A DNA stretch of 64,000 nucleotides from an uncultured Celeribacter sp. (GTDB lineage: Bacteria > Pseudomonadota > Alphaproteobacteria > Rhodobacterales > Rhodobacteraceae): positions 186,001 through 250,000 of the forward strand of contig NZ_OY781106.1 of assembly GCF_963676475.1 (NCBI RefSeq), in the 5' to 3' direction. Shown piece by piece: positions 32,758 to 42,205 of this stretch (positions are counted from its first letter, which is position 1; each line of letters opens with the position of its first letter). The translations under genes and the position numbers were made by a program. The notes beneath the pieces are model-generated. The model worked only from the letters and a program-made list of their open reading frames with translations, was not told where the DNA came from and searched no databases.

Positions 32758-34473
32758 TCACTCTTTGATGCGGTACCAGTCGGCCGCATTCCAGAGCTCG
32801 GAATCCCAGGTGTTCAGGATGACACCGCCCAGCGAATTCGCGTGGGCCGAGAGGCGGCCACGGTCGACGAGCGGGATGATGACATATTCCTGCATCAGCA
32901 TGTCGTTCATGGCCTTCGCCATTTCCGCACGCTCGTTGATGTCACCGGTTTCGGCCATTTCGGCCACAAGCGCGTCATACTCTTCGGAGCAGAAACGCGG
33001 CATGTTGTTGCCCTGCCACTGAGTTTCCGGGCGCGGCGCCTGTTCGCATTCCCAGTTGGCCATATAGGCTTCGGGGTCGGTGCCGTCGAAGTTGTTGGCG
33101 TACATTTCCACGTCCGCGTAGAACTTCTGGAAGGTGTCGGGCGAGCCCGCATCGCCGCCGAAGAACACGGAGGCGTCGATGTTGCGCAGCTCGGTTTCAA
33201 CACCGATTTCTTCCCACCACTGTTTGATGATGGCCTGGAAATCCTGACGGATCGCGTTGGTCGAAGATTGGAACAGGAGCGACAGTTTCACACCGTCCTT
33301 CTCGCGCACACCATCGCCATCGCTGTCGACCCAACCGGCCTCTTCGAGCACGGCTTTCGCGCCTTCGATGTCCTGCGTCAGACAGGCGTCGTTGGCGGTG
33401 GATTTGTAAATTTCCGGCGCCGGCAGCACGTTACAGGTCGGACGCCCCGCATTGCCATAGCCGATCTCGGTCAAAAGCGCGCGGTCGATGGCCATGGAAA
33501 GCGCTTTGCGCACGGCAATGTCCGAGAGGAAAGGGTGCGGATGCGCGGCGGTGGCGCGTTCGTCGCCCAAAGCGGGGTTCGGGTCGGTCAGGTTGACCAT
33601 GATTCGTTCGACGAGCGTGCCATAGGCGCTGACAAGCTGGCCTTGGCCCTTGGCGAGCATGGCTTCGAGCAGGTCAGGCGCCACCTGGGTGTTCCAGGCG
33701 TAGTCGAACTCGCCGGTCTCAAGCACGGAACGGGCCGCAGATTGCGCGTCACCGCCGCCTTTCAGCGTGGCGGTGGCAAAGGCCGGTTTGGCCGGATCGC
33801 GGTAGTTCGGGTTGGCGGAGAGGGAGACCACGTCGTTGGTCTTGAACTCATCCACGACAAAGGGACCGGTGCCGATGGGGGCAAAGTTCTGATCGGTACA
33901 GGACGCCATGGCTTCGCCGGTGCAATTTGCGAATTGGGCTTTTTGCACGATCGGGGCCTGCGCGCCCACAAAGGGACCGTAGGGGAAGGGTTTCGGCACG
34001 CCGAAGGTGACAATAACCGTCAAGGCATCCGGGGTCTCGACGGAGACAACGTCATTGTATTTCTCGGACTGGGAACAGCCGCCGCCCTCGGAGGTACAAT
34101 ATTCCCAGGTGAATTTCACATCTTCGGACGTCAGATCGGAGCCGTCGGACCACTTGAGACCTTCTTTGAGCTTCCACGTAATCGTGGTCAGATCTTCGCT
34201 CACGCCACCGTTTTCGACGGTGGGCACGGATTCGGCCAGAAACGGCACAATCGCGCCGGTTTCATCGTAACGCGCCAGCGGTTCCAGCACGAGAGACGCG
34301 GATTCAAGCTCTTTGGTGCCGCCCGACAGATAGGGGTTCATCGTCGACGGGGCCTGATAATAGATGATATTGACATGGCCGTCGGCGCCGCGTTCGGCGA
34401 AGGCGGCGGGTGCCATCGACAATGTGGCGACGGTGCCCAGAACAGTGCCCATCAGGGCAGTCTTGAGTTTCAT
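32758..34473 (-). CDS. Peptide ABC transporter substrate-binding protein (SBP family 5)
   Basis: A 571-aa exported binding protein, with a signal peptide cleaved near residue 26 (SMAPAAFA). Family 5 features include APSTMNPYLSGGTKELES, LEPLARYDETGAIVPFLAESV, TWKLKEGLKWSDGSDLTSEDVKF and the long second lobe with AYMANWECEQAP. It would deliver a peptide-like ligand to the downstream permeases. The ligand is unknown; the linked M20 hydrolase suggests an acylated amino acid or dipeptide. ATG 34473 is preceded by AAGGAGAGG. It is divergent from the ATPase gene. Confidence 0.9.
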   Translation of the reverse strand: MKLKTALMGTVLGTVATLSMAPAAFAERGADGHVNIIYYQAPSTMNPYLSGGTKELESASLVLEPLARYDETGAIVPFLAESVPTVENGGVSEDLTTITWKLKEGLKWSDGSDLTSEDVKFTWEYCTSEGGGCSQSEKYNDVVSVETPDALTVIVTFGVPKPFPYGPFVGAQAPIVQKAQFANCTGEAMASCTDQNFAPIGTGPFVVDEFKTNDVVSLSANPNYRDPAKPAFATATLKGGGDAQSAARSVLETGEFDYAWNTQVAPDLLEAMLAKGQGQLVSAYGTLVERIMVNLTDPNPALGDERATAAHPHPFLSDIAVRKALSMAIDRALLTEIGYGNAGRPTCNVLPAPEIYKSTANDACLTQDIEGAKAVLEEAGWVDSDGDGVREKDGVKLSLLFQSSTNAIRQDFQAIIKQWWEEIGVETELRNIDASVFFGGDAGSPDTFQKFYADVEMYANNFDGTDPEAYMANWECEQAPRPETQWQGNNMPRFCSEEYDALVAEMAETGDINERAEMAKAMNDMLMQEYVIIPLVDRGRLSAHANSLGGVILNTWDSELWNAADWYRIKE

Positions 34474-34802
34474 TATAACAACCTCTCCTTGTTGAACCGG
34501 CTTCGGGCCTCTGCCTGAACTTCATTGTTTCAGGGCTTGGACCAGTGCGTGACCCGCACATTTTAAGGTTTCCCGCCGGACGTGTTGTAACTCATTCCTC
34601 TTTATTGAACCTGACGCAACCTGTGCGGGTGGTCTTGCTGAGGGCAAGGCGACTCGCCGGGTTGCGCGGCTATAAATTTATCGAATGATAAAAACTTAGG
34701 CGAAGCAAGGCGGTTTCTCTGAGAAAATCGGCAGACCGCCCATATCGTTACGTTATCCTTGCATGCGGTTTCAGCGAATGCTCGTATTTCAGACAAACCG
34801 AT

Positions 34803-34831
34803 TTGACAGTTCCAGCGCGGCAGGCATAGCG
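34803..34831 (+). promoter_or_regulatory. Candidate promoter of the ATPase-M20 hydrolase operon
   Basis: A consensus -35 box TTGACA (34803-34808) and ATAGCG (34826-34831) are spaced by 17 bases, about 100 bases before ATG 34932. The -35 match is exact, the -10 is weak. Confidence 0.5.
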
Positions 34832-34841
34832 TCGAGGGAAA

Positions 34842-34866
34842 GGTCCTCATGACAGCTCCATGAGGA
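34842..34866 (+). promoter_or_regulatory. Perfect 9-bp inverted repeat in the ATPase gene leader
   Basis: GTCCTCATG (34842-34850) and CATGAGGAC (34858-34866) flank the loop ACAGCTC. It lies just after the predicted transcription start and about 66 bases before the start codon, so it could be an operator or a hairpin in the 5' untranslated RNA. Confidence 0.55.
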
Positions 34867-34931
34867 CGGTTCTTGTCGCTTTGAGCCGCGCGAGGACCGA
34901 TCTCAATCCACCAAGACCCGAAAGGCGATCC

Positions 34932-36812
34932 ATGCTCGATACCACTCCCGATACGCCGCCAGAGACGCCGAGAGACACGCCCGAAACCCGTGCCCTGATC
35001 GACGTGTCGCATCTCAGGGTCGAATTTCCGACCCGGGGCGGAACGGTTGTGGGCGTCAAGGATGTGTCCTTCACCATCGCGCCGGGGGAGACGCTCTGCG
35101 TGGTCGGAGAATCGGGTTCGGGCAAATCCGTGTCCTCTCTGGCGATCATGCGGCTCATCGAGTTTGGCGGCGGCAAGATCGCCGAGGGCGACATCAAGCT
35201 GCGCAAGGGCGAGCAGATCATCGACCTGACAGCGATGAACCCGGAAAAGATGCGGGCGCTCCGCGGCAATGATATCGGCATGATCTTTCAGGAGCCGATG
35301 ACTTCGCTCAATCCGGTGTTCACCATCGAACGCCAGCTTTGCGAGGGGCTGCGGGTTCATAAGGGCATGACCAAAGATCAGGCCCGCGCGCGCGCCATCG
35401 AGTTGATGAAAGACGTGCGCATTCCCGAACCGGAACGCCGTCTGAGCCAGTACCCGCACGAGTTGTCCGGCGGTATGCGCCAGCGCGTGATGATCGCCAT
35501 GGCGATGGCCTGTGAGCCGAAACTCCTGATCTGCGACGAACCCACGACGGCGCTCGATGTGACGATTCAGGCGGAGATTCTGGCGCTCATCGACCGGCTG
35601 AAACGCGAACATGGCACTGCCGTGCTGTTCATCACCCATGATATGGCGGTTGTCGCGCAAATGGCAGACCGCGTGTTGGTGATGTTCCGTGGCGACGTGG
35701 TCGAAGAGGGCCGTGTCGAAGAGATTTTCGAGACCCCGAAAGAGGAATACACCAAGGCGCTTCTGGCCGCCGTGCCGAAACTTGGCGAGATGACCGGCAA
35801 GCCCGCGCCCGAACCGATGCGTCTGATCGGTGTGCCGCAAGGCGAGATCAAACCCGTGCCCTATGCGCCCGAAGGCACCGCGCCGGTGTTGGAGGTCAAG
35901 AACCTCGTCACGCGCTTCCCGGTCAAGGCAGGGCTGCTGCGGAAAACGGTTGCCAATGTGCATGCCGTCGAGGATGTGTCCTTCTCGATCAAACCCGGTG
36001 AGACTCTGTCTCTGGTGGGCGAAAGCGGTTGTGGCAAATCGACCTGCGGGCGCTCTGTGCTGCGCCTTGTGGAGCCGCAAGCGGGCTCTATTCTTTTGGA
36101 CGGCAAAGAGGTGCTAGACCAAAACCCACGCAATCTGCGCCGGTTGCGTCAGGACATGCAGATGATCTTTCAGGATCCTTTCGCGTCTCTGAACCCGCAG
36201 GTGCGTCTGGTTGATCAGGTCGCCGAACCGCTGCGCAATTACGGCCTTGCTCATGGCTCCGAAGTGAATGACCGCGTCGCCAATCTGTTCGACCGGGTCG
36301 AGCTGCCGCGCTCTTTCATGAAACGCTACCCGCATGAACTTTCCGGCGGGCAACGCCAGCGGATCGCCATCGCCCGCGCGCTTTCGATCAACCCGAAGCT
36401 GGTGATCGCCGACGAAGCCGTCTCTGCGCTCGATGTGTCGGTGCAGGCGCAGGTGGTGAATCTGTTGATGGAGCTTCAGGCCGAGTTGGGCATTGCCATG
36501 CTCTTCATCAGCCACGACATGGCCGTGGTTGAACGCGTCAGCCACCACACGGCGGTGATGTATCTGGGACGCATCGTCGAGATCGGCCCGCGTCAGGCGG
36601 TGTTCGAGAACCCGCAGCACGACTATACGAAATCGCTTATGCTGGCCGTGCCGATCGCCGATCCGCGCAACAAGAAGATCAGTTCGAACCTCTCGTTCAA
36701 ACCGATCCCCTCGCCGATTTTCCCCGCCGACCATGTGCCCGCCAAATCCACCTACCGCGAAGTGGCGAAAGACCACTTTGTCTTGGAGCCCATCGAGGGC
36801 TTTACCTATTGA
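34932..36812 (+). CDS. Peptide ABC transporter ATP-binding protein with two fused ATPase domains (DppD-DppF type)
   Basis: A 626-aa protein with two complete ABC domains. Domain 1 has Walker A GESGSGKS (about 59-66), Q-loop FQEPMTSLNP, signature LSGGMRQRV and Walker B LLICDEPTTALD; domain 2 has GESGCGKS (about 363-370), FQDPFASLNP, LSGGQRQRI and VIADEAVSALD. Each is followed by the oligopeptide-transporter C-terminal motif. In most systems DppD and DppF are separate. ATG 34932 follows AAAGGCGA and precedes a Pro/Thr-rich leader. It should energise the divergently encoded permeases and is followed by an M20 hydrolase after 39 bases. Confidence 0.93.
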   Translation: MLDTTPDTPPETPRDTPETRALIDVSHLRVEFPTRGGTVVGVKDVSFTIAPGETLCVVGESGSGKSVSSLAIMRLIEFGGGKIAEGDIKLRKGEQIIDLTAMNPEKMRALRGNDIGMIFQEPMTSLNPVFTIERQLCEGLRVHKGMTKDQARARAIELMKDVRIPEPERRLSQYPHELSGGMRQRVMIAMAMACEPKLLICDEPTTALDVTIQAEILALIDRLKREHGTAVLFITHDMAVVAQMADRVLVMFRGDVVEEGRVEEIFETPKEEYTKALLAAVPKLGEMTGKPAPEPMRLIGVPQGEIKPVPYAPEGTAPVLEVKNLVTRFPVKAGLLRKTVANVHAVEDVSFSIKPGETLSLVGESGCGKSTCGRSVLRLVEPQAGSILLDGKEVLDQNPRNLRRLRQDMQMIFQDPFASLNPQVRLVDQVAEPLRNYGLAHGSEVNDRVANLFDRVELPRSFMKRYPHELSGGQRQRIAIARALSINPKLVIADEAVSALDVSVQAQVVNLLMELQAELGIAMLFISHDMAVVERVSHHTAVMYLGRIVEIGPRQAVFENPQHDYTKSLMLAVPIADPRNKKISSNLSFKPIPSPIFPADHVPAKSTYREVAKDHFVLEPIEGFTY

Positions 36813-36851
36813 ACGCCACCGCGTTCCGACCTGACCAGAAAAGAGACTGAC

Positions 36852-38015
36852 ATGCCCATCAAGAACCGCCTTGCCGAATTGTTGCCGGAAATCACCGCAT
36901 GGCGACGCGACATTCACGAAAACCCCGAGCTGATGTTCGAGCTGCCGCGTACCTCGAAAAAAGTAGCGGACTTGCTGCGCGACTTCGGCTGTGACGAAGT
37001 GGTCGAAGGCATGGCCAAGACCGGCGTCGTCGGCGTGATCAAGGGCAAATCCGACTCTCGTGGTCGCACCATCGGGCTTCGGGCCGATATGGACGCTCTG
37101 CCGATCCTGGAGGAAACCGGATCGGAATTTGCCTCGAAAAACCCGGGCGTGATGCATGCCTGTGGCCATGACGGCCACACGGCGATGCTCTTGGGCGCGG
37201 CGAAATATCTCTGCGAGACTCGCAATTTCGACGGCACGGCGGTGGTGATTTTCCAACCCGCCGAAGAGGGCGGCGGCGGCGGTCGTGTGATGTGCGAAGA
37301 GGGGCTGATGGAGCGCTTTGGCATCGACGAGGTCTACGGCATGCACAATTGGCCGAACCTGCCGACGGGCACTTTCGCGATCCGTCCCGGCCCGTTCTTT
37401 GCCGCCGCCGACGAGTTCGACATCGTGGTGCGTGGCAAGGGCGGACATGCCGCCAAACCGCATGAGGCCGTCGACAGCACGGTGACCGCCGCGCATCTCG
37501 TGCTTGCGCTGCAATCCATCGCCTCGCGCAATGTGGACCCGACGAAACAGGTGGTCGTCTCTATCTGTACGGTGGAGAGCTCGTCCAAGGCGCATAACGT
37601 CCTGCCGGCGACCGTGTCTTTGAAAGGCACGGTGCGGACGCTGGACGGGGAGGTCCGCGATCAGGCGCAGGAGCGTCTTGAGGCAATCTGTGCCGGGGTG
37701 GGTGCCACCTATGGGGCTGAGATCGAGGTCGATTACCATCGCGGCTACCCGGTCATGGTGAACCACGATCAGGAAACCGAATACGCCATCGAGGCGGCCA
37801 CGAAGGTGGCTGGCGGGTGCGAAGAATACCCGCTCGTCATGGGCGGCGAAGATTTCGCTTACATGTTAGAGGAACGCCCCGGTGCCTATATCATCGTCGG
37901 CAACGGCCCGGGCGCGCCGGTGCATCACCCGAAATACATGTTCAACGACGAGGCCCTGCCTGCGGGCTGTTCGTGGTATGCCGAAATGGTGGAAAGCCGT
38001 TTGCCTGCGGCGTGA
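36852..38015 (+). CDS. M20 family amidohydrolase linked to a peptide importer (second of two)
   Basis: A 387-aa N-acyl-amino-acid/hippurate hydrolase-like enzyme with the same motifs as the copy at 26093: RDIHENPELMFELPRT, GLRADMDALPILEET, MHACGHDGHTAMLLGAA, FQPAEEGGGGGRVM, GGHAAKPHEAVDS and GGEDFAYMLEERPGAY. Co-transcription with the importer ATPase suggests that the imported compound is an acyl amino acid or peptide cleaved in the cytoplasm. ATG 36852 has AAAAGAGA upstream. A terminator follows at 38046. Confidence 0.92.
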   Translation: MPIKNRLAELLPEITAWRRDIHENPELMFELPRTSKKVADLLRDFGCDEVVEGMAKTGVVGVIKGKSDSRGRTIGLRADMDALPILEETGSEFASKNPGVMHACGHDGHTAMLLGAAKYLCETRNFDGTAVVIFQPAEEGGGGGRVMCEEGLMERFGIDEVYGMHNWPNLPTGTFAIRPGPFFAAADEFDIVVRGKGGHAAKPHEAVDSTVTAAHLVLALQSIASRNVDPTKQVVVSICTVESSSKAHNVLPATVSLKGTVRTLDGEVRDQAQERLEAICAGVGATYGAEIEVDYHRGYPVMVNHDQETEYAIEAATKVAGGCEEYPLVMGGEDFAYMLEERPGAYIIVGNGPGAPVHHPKYMFNDEALPAGCSWYAEMVESRLPAA

Positions 38016-38045
38016 CCCTGAGTATTTTCGGCACAAAGGAAACGA

Positions 38046-38078
38046 AAAAGGAGCGCTCCCGGTTGGGGGCGCTTTTTT
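38046..38078. terminator. Terminator between the convergent M20 hydrolase and moaA genes
   Basis: AGCGCTCCC (38052-38060) pairs with GGGGGCGCT (38065-38073) with one G-T pair and a four-base loop, flanked by AAAAAG and TTTTTT. The preceding bases GAGTATTTTCGGCACAAAGG resemble a 3' intergenic repeat common in Rhodobacterales. Confidence 0.8.
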
Positions 38079-38096
38079 ATGAGGCGCGAAGGGGCT

Positions 38097-39110
38097 TCAC
38101 CCGCCGGTATGACTCATATGCCGCGAGACCTGACCGTCGGGTTTTTGCCTCGAATAGTCGAAATCATGGCCTTTGGGCTTGCGCAAAATAGCCGCTTCGA
38201 TGGCACGGACCAGCGGCGCATCGTCGTCGGGAGATGCACGCAGGACGTCGCGGAGCGAGGCGTTATCCTCCTGGCCCAGACACATGAACAGTTCGCCCGT
38301 GCAGGTCATCCGCACCCGGTTGCAGCTTTCACAGAACTCATGTGAGAGCGGCGTGATAAAGCCGATCTTTTGCCCGGTTTCTTCAAGCCGGACATAGCGC
38401 GCGGGCCCGCCCGTGCTTTCGGGCAGATCGGTGAGGGTAAAGCGCTCCGCCAGGGTGCTGCGCATGTCCTTGAGCGACCAATATTGCCCGACGCGGTCTT
38501 CGTTTCCGATGTCGCCCATCGGCATGACCTCGATAAAGGTCTGGTCCATATCCTCGCGCGCGCACCAGTCGATCAGCGTGAACAATTCGTCCTCGTTGAA
38601 GCCTTTGAGCGCGACCGTGTTGATCTTGACCCGGAGACCTGCGTTGCGCGCGGCCTCGATGCCACGCAGGACCTGGTCGAGGCGGCCCCAGCGGGTCACG
38701 CGTTGGAATTTCGCCGCATCCAGAGTATCGAGCGAGACGTTGATCCGGCGCACGCCCGTCGCATAGAGGTCGCTGGCAAAGCGCTCCAATTGAGAGCCGT
38801 TTGTCGTCAGCGTCAGCTCGCGCAAAGCACCGCTTTCGAGATGACGCGACATGGCGTTGAAAAACGTCATGATCCCGCGCCGCACCAAAGGTTCACCGCC
38901 GGTGATCCGCAGCTTCTCGACGCCGAGCCCGATGAAGGTCGAACACATGCGGTCCAGCTCTTCGAGGGTCAGCAATTCCTTTTTCGGCAGGAACGTCATG
39001 TTTTCCGCCATGCAATAGACACAGCGGAAATCACAGCGATCCGTGACCGAGACACGCAGGTAGGTGATCGGACGGGCGAAAGGGTCGATGAGGCGGGGTG
39101 TGTTTGCCAT
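38097..39110 (-). CDS. moaA: GTP 3',8-cyclase (molybdenum cofactor biosynthesis)
   Basis: MoaA, a radical SAM enzyme with two [4Fe-4S] clusters, rearranges GTP in the first step of molybdopterin synthesis. The 337-aa protein has the SAM cluster motif CDFRCVYC (Cys26, 30, 33), GGEPL, the C-terminal cluster CESCNRVRMTC with a later Cys, and the essential C-terminal Gly-Gly. ATG 39110 begins the conserved N-terminus; a longer frame upstream would add 12 Arg/Pro-rich residues. It is the last gene of the glmU-glmS-GNAT-alkD-like-moaA run, 41 bases after its neighbour. No other moa genes are in the window. Confidence 0.94.
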   Translation of the reverse strand: MANTPRLIDPFARPITYLRVSVTDRCDFRCVYCMAENMTFLPKKELLTLEELDRMCSTFIGLGVEKLRITGGEPLVRRGIMTFFNAMSRHLESGALRELTLTTNGSQLERFASDLYATGVRRINVSLDTLDAAKFQRVTRWGRLDQVLRGIEAARNAGLRVKINTVALKGFNEDELFTLIDWCAREDMDQTFIEVMPMGDIGNEDRVGQYWSLKDMRSTLAERFTLTDLPESTGGPARYVRLEETGQKIGFITPLSHEFCESCNRVRMTCTGELFMCLGQEDNASLRDVLRASPDDDAPLVRAIEAAILRKPKGHDFDYSRQKPDGQVSRHMSHTGG

Positions 39111-39151
39111 GACTGGTAATCTAGGGCGCGGGGGGCGGGCTGCCAAGCGAT

Positions 39152-39808
39152 TTAGTCAGACTTTGTGCGTGATTGGACCACGCGCCGCACCATGCCTGCG
39201 CGTTTGCGATCATGTTTGCCGAGGCTCTTGAGCCAGCTGTCGGCCATGCGCGAGACGTCCTTGTCCGGGTCCTGCAACGCATAGGTCAGCCAATAAAGCA
39301 CGTCGTCGATGGCGTTGACCTCATCCTCTGTCGGATGGGCGAGTTTCGCCAAGGGCAGGGACAGTCCCAAAGCCGCACGACGGTCCAGCGCGCGTTCGGA
39401 TTTGGCGAGATCATGCACCACACCCATGCGCGACAGATCGACAGAAATGCGACGCGCCCCGGCGCCCGTAAGCGCATCCAATTCGGCCCAGGTGTCAGCC
39501 TCGGAAATCCAAGTGCAAATCTGATCCCACACGGCGGTATCGTCGGCAATGCGCGCCTGTGTCAAAAGTTTCGCGGCCATAAGGCGGGCTTCGAACACCG
39601 GCTCGGCCCAAAGCGCGCGCGCCAGATCGAGACGTTCGGGAAAACTCACGTCCTGACGCCACTGGCGCGCAAGGTTTTCCAGATCCTGCGGTGCAACACC
39701 CAGATAGGTGCCGCCATCGGATCTGTTGCCAAACCGAGTTTCCAAATCACCGGCTCGTGCCGCATCGGCATGAGCAGTGAGGGCGTTCAAAGCATCATCA
39801 AGGGTCAT
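39152..39808 (-). CDS. DNA alkylation repair protein, AlkD-like
   Basis: A 218-aa all-helical HEAT-like protein resembling AlkD glycosylases, which remove N3- and N7-alkylated purines. Characteristic stretches are YLGVAPQDLENLARQW near the N-terminus, RLMAAKLLTQARIADD, WISEADTWAELDALTG and YWLTYALQDPDKDVSRMADSWLKSL. ATG 39808 overlaps the TGA of the GNAT gene (ATGA), showing translational coupling. Whether the catalytic Asp and Trp of AlkD are present would need an alignment. Confidence 0.75.
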   Translation of the reverse strand: MTLDDALNALTAHADAARAGDLETRFGNRSDGGTYLGVAPQDLENLARQWRQDVSFPERLDLARALWAEPVFEARLMAAKLLTQARIADDTAVWDQICTWISEADTWAELDALTGAGARRISVDLSRMGVVHDLAKSERALDRRAALGLSLPLAKLAHPTEDEVNAIDDVLYWLTYALQDPDKDVSRMADSWLKSLGKHDRKRAGMVRRVVQSRTKSD

Positions 39809-40383
39809 CGCAACAGCTTTCCTTCCAACCCGGCTTTTACAGCGGGCCAATCTGTGGCGGTGATAGAGTAGACAGCCGTGTCGCGCAATGTGCCATTGGG
39901 CATCACCATATGCGCGCGCAAAATCCCGTCGAGCTGAGCGCCCAGCCGTTCGATGGCACGGCGGCTTTGGGTATTGAGCCGATGCGTGCGCAGTTCGACG
40001 GCGATGCCGCCGAGCGTCTCAAAGGCGTGCCGCAAAAGCAGATATTTGGCCTCTGTGTTCAGTGGCCCGCGCTGTACGTCACTCGAAATCCAGGTCGACC
40101 CGATCTCGACGCGACGGTTCTGCGCGTCGATGTTCATATAGGTCGTCATGCCGACAGGTGTCCCATCGGGCAGGCAAATGGCAAAGGCCAACATCATGCC
40201 AGCATCCTGTAAACCCAGACGACGGTCGATCTCTGCCGCAACGCCCTCTGGCGCTGGGATGCTCGTGTACCAGAGCCTGTGCAACTCTCCGACAGCGGCT
40301 TTCAACCCCGCCGCATGAGTTTGTGACAGGGGCTCAAGCCGGACGTGATCGCCCTCCAGCGTGACGGGGGTGGGCCAACTCAT
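39805..40383 (-). CDS. GNAT family acetyltransferase, RimJ/RimL-like
   Basis: A 192-aa protein of the Acetyltransf_3 type: TLEGDHVRLEPLSQTHAAGLKAAV at the N-terminus, GMTTYMNIDAQNRRVEIGSTWI, then NTEAKYLLLRHAFETLGGIAVELRTHRLNTQSRRAIERLGA, which is the classic acetyl-CoA motif A/B region of ribosomal-protein or small-molecule acetyltransferases. ATG 40383 overlaps the glmS stop by four bases (ATGA), so it is coupled to glmS; it also overlaps the next gene by four. Confidence 0.85.
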   Translation of the reverse strand: MSWPTPVTLEGDHVRLEPLSQTHAAGLKAAVGELHRLWYTSIPAPEGVAAEIDRRLGLQDAGMMLAFAICLPDGTPVGMTTYMNIDAQNRRVEIGSTWISSDVQRGPLNTEAKYLLLRHAFETLGGIAVELRTHRLNTQSRRAIERLGAQLDGILRAHMVMPNGTLRDTAVYSITATDWPAVKAGLEGKLLR

Positions 40384-42203
40384 TCGACCGTCACCGATTT
40401 CGCCAGATTGCGCGGCTGGTCCACATCCGTGCCTTTTGCGACCGCCGTGTGATAGGCGATGAGCTGGGCCGGGATGGCGTAGAGCAGGGGCGCAAAGAAA
40501 TCCGGTACCTCGGGCATTTGCACCGCTTGCCAAACCCCATCGGAGGCCACGTCGAGGCCCTTTTTGTCCGACACCAAAAGCACCTTGCCGCCGCGTGCCA
40601 TGACCTCTTGCATGTTCGACACGGTCTTGTCGAACAGCGCGTCATGGGGTGCGAAAACGATCACGGGCGTGTGGCTGTCGATGAGCGCGATGGGCCCGTG
40701 TTTCAATTCGCCCGATGCATAACCTTCGGCATGTATGTAGCTGATTTCCTTGAGTTTCAGGGCGCCCTCAAGGGCCAGAGGATACATCGAGCCACGGCCC
40801 AGGAACAGCACGTCCTTGGCCTCGGACAGCTCGTTGGAGACAGCGTTGAGATGTTCATCCAGATCGAGCGCACGGGTCAAAAGCCCCGGCAGGGTGCGCA
40901 ATTCGGCGAGGCGTTTGGCCAGTGTCGCATTGTCGATCTGACCGCGTTGATGGGCGGCTTCCAGCGCCAAAAGTGCGAGCACTGTGAGCTGGCAAGAGAA
41001 GGCCTTGGTCGAGGCCACGCCGACCTCGACACCCGCCAGGATCGGCAGGGCGATGTCGCTTTCGCGCGCGATGGAGCTTTCTGCGACGTTGACGATGGAA
41101 ACGATCTTGTCGGCCTTGCCGGACATGTATCTGAGGGCGGCCAAAGTGTCGGCGGTCTCGCCCGATTGGCTGACGAAAATCGCCAATGTCCGGGGGGCGA
41201 CGGGCGGTTCGCGGTATCGGAACTCGGAGGCCACGTCGATCTCGACCGGAATGCGCGCCACCTGTTCGAGCCAATATTTCGCCGTGTAACAGGCATAATA
41301 GGCCGTGCCGCAGGCGACCATGATGATCCGGTCAAAGGCCGCAAAATCGAGGCCCGGATCGGGCAGCACGATGCCGGTGTCATCGGCGTTGAGGTAATAG
41401 GCGAGTGCTTCGGAAATCACCGTCGGCTGTTCAGCGATTTCTTTCGCCATGAAGTGTTTGTGCCCGGCTTTTTCAATGCGGGCGGCGTTCAAGGCGATGG
41501 TACGCCGCGCACGTTGCACCTGCACGCCGGTCTCATCGAAAATCTCGAGGCTCTCGCGGGTGATCACCGCCCGGTCGCCTTCGTCGAGATAGGTGACCTG
41601 ATCGGTCATGGGCGCAAGCGCGATGGCGTCGGAGCCGACGAACATCTCGCCCTTGCCGTGACCGATGGCCAGCGGCGAGCCCTTGCGCGCGGCGACCAAA
41701 AGGTCCTCCTCACCGTCGAACAGGAAACAAAGCGCAAAGGCGCCTTCGAGCGTGTCGATGGTCGCCATCGCGGCCTCCACCGGCGCTTTGCCGGCGTCCA
41801 TGAAGCTTTGGCACAGAAGCACGACGGTTTCCGTGTCCGTCTGGGTCACGAAGTCATAGCCCTTTTGGCCAAGCTCTTCGCGCAGCTCGCGGAAATTCTC
41901 GATGATGCCGTTGTGAACCACGGCGACGGGGCCGGCCTTGTGCGGGTGTGCGTTGACCACGGAGGGCGCGCCATGGGTGGCCCAGCGGGTGTGACCGATG
42001 CCGGATTTGCCCGCGAGCGGCTCATGCACCAACAAATCGGACAGGTTCACCAACTTGCCGACCGCACGACGCCGGTCCAGCTTGCCGTTCGACACGGTGG
42101 CGATCCCGGCGCTGTCATAGCCGCGATATTCCAGCCGTTTGAGCGCCTCAACGAGGATCGGCGCCGCTTCGTGATTTCCCAAAACCCCTACAATACCGCA
42201 CAT
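40380..42203 (-). CDS. glmS: Glutamine-fructose-6-phosphate aminotransferase (isomerizing)
   Basis: GlmS makes glucosamine-6-phosphate from fructose-6-phosphate and glutamine, the first committed step to UDP-GlcNAc. The 607-aa protein has the N-terminal nucleophile Cys of MCGIVGVLG (glutaminase domain, HTRWATHGAP), then two SIS domains (ACGTAYYA, SQSGETADTLAA) and the C-terminal TVE. It starts two bases after glmU and overlaps the GNAT gene by four. No glmS ribozyme-like sequence was seen, as expected for this phylum. Confidence 0.96.
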   Translation of the reverse strand: MCGIVGVLGNHEAAPILVEALKRLEYRGYDSAGIATVSNGKLDRRRAVGKLVNLSDLLVHEPLAGKSGIGHTRWATHGAPSVVNAHPHKAGPVAVVHNGIIENFRELREELGQKGYDFVTQTDTETVVLLCQSFMDAGKAPVEAAMATIDTLEGAFALCFLFDGEEDLLVAARKGSPLAIGHGKGEMFVGSDAIALAPMTDQVTYLDEGDRAVITRESLEIFDETGVQVQRARRTIALNAARIEKAGHKHFMAKEIAEQPTVISEALAYYLNADDTGIVLPDPGLDFAAFDRIIMVACGTAYYACYTAKYWLEQVARIPVEIDVASEFRYREPPVAPRTLAIFVSQSGETADTLAALRYMSGKADKIVSIVNVAESSIARESDIALPILAGVEVGVASTKAFSCQLTVLALLALEAAHQRGQIDNATLAKRLAELRTLPGLLTRALDLDEHLNAVSNELSEAKDVLFLGRGSMYPLALEGALKLKEISYIHAEGYASGELKHGPIALIDSHTPVIVFAPHDALFDKTVSNMQEVMARGGKVLLVSDKKGLDVASDGVWQAVQMPEVPDFFAPLLYAIPAQLIAYHTAVAKGTDVDQPRNLAKSVTVE

Positions 42204-42205
42204 TT

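Larger units (their letters stand above)
34474..34931. other. Divergent intergenic region of the peptide importer
   Basis: This 458-base gap separates the binding-protein gene from the ATPase gene and should hold both promoters. It contains an AT-rich stretch with ATAAATTTAT (34672-34681) and TTATC-N4-GATAA (34678-34691), a plus-strand promoter at 34803, and a 9-bp leader hairpin at 34842. No convincing reading frame was seen. Confidence 0.6.
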
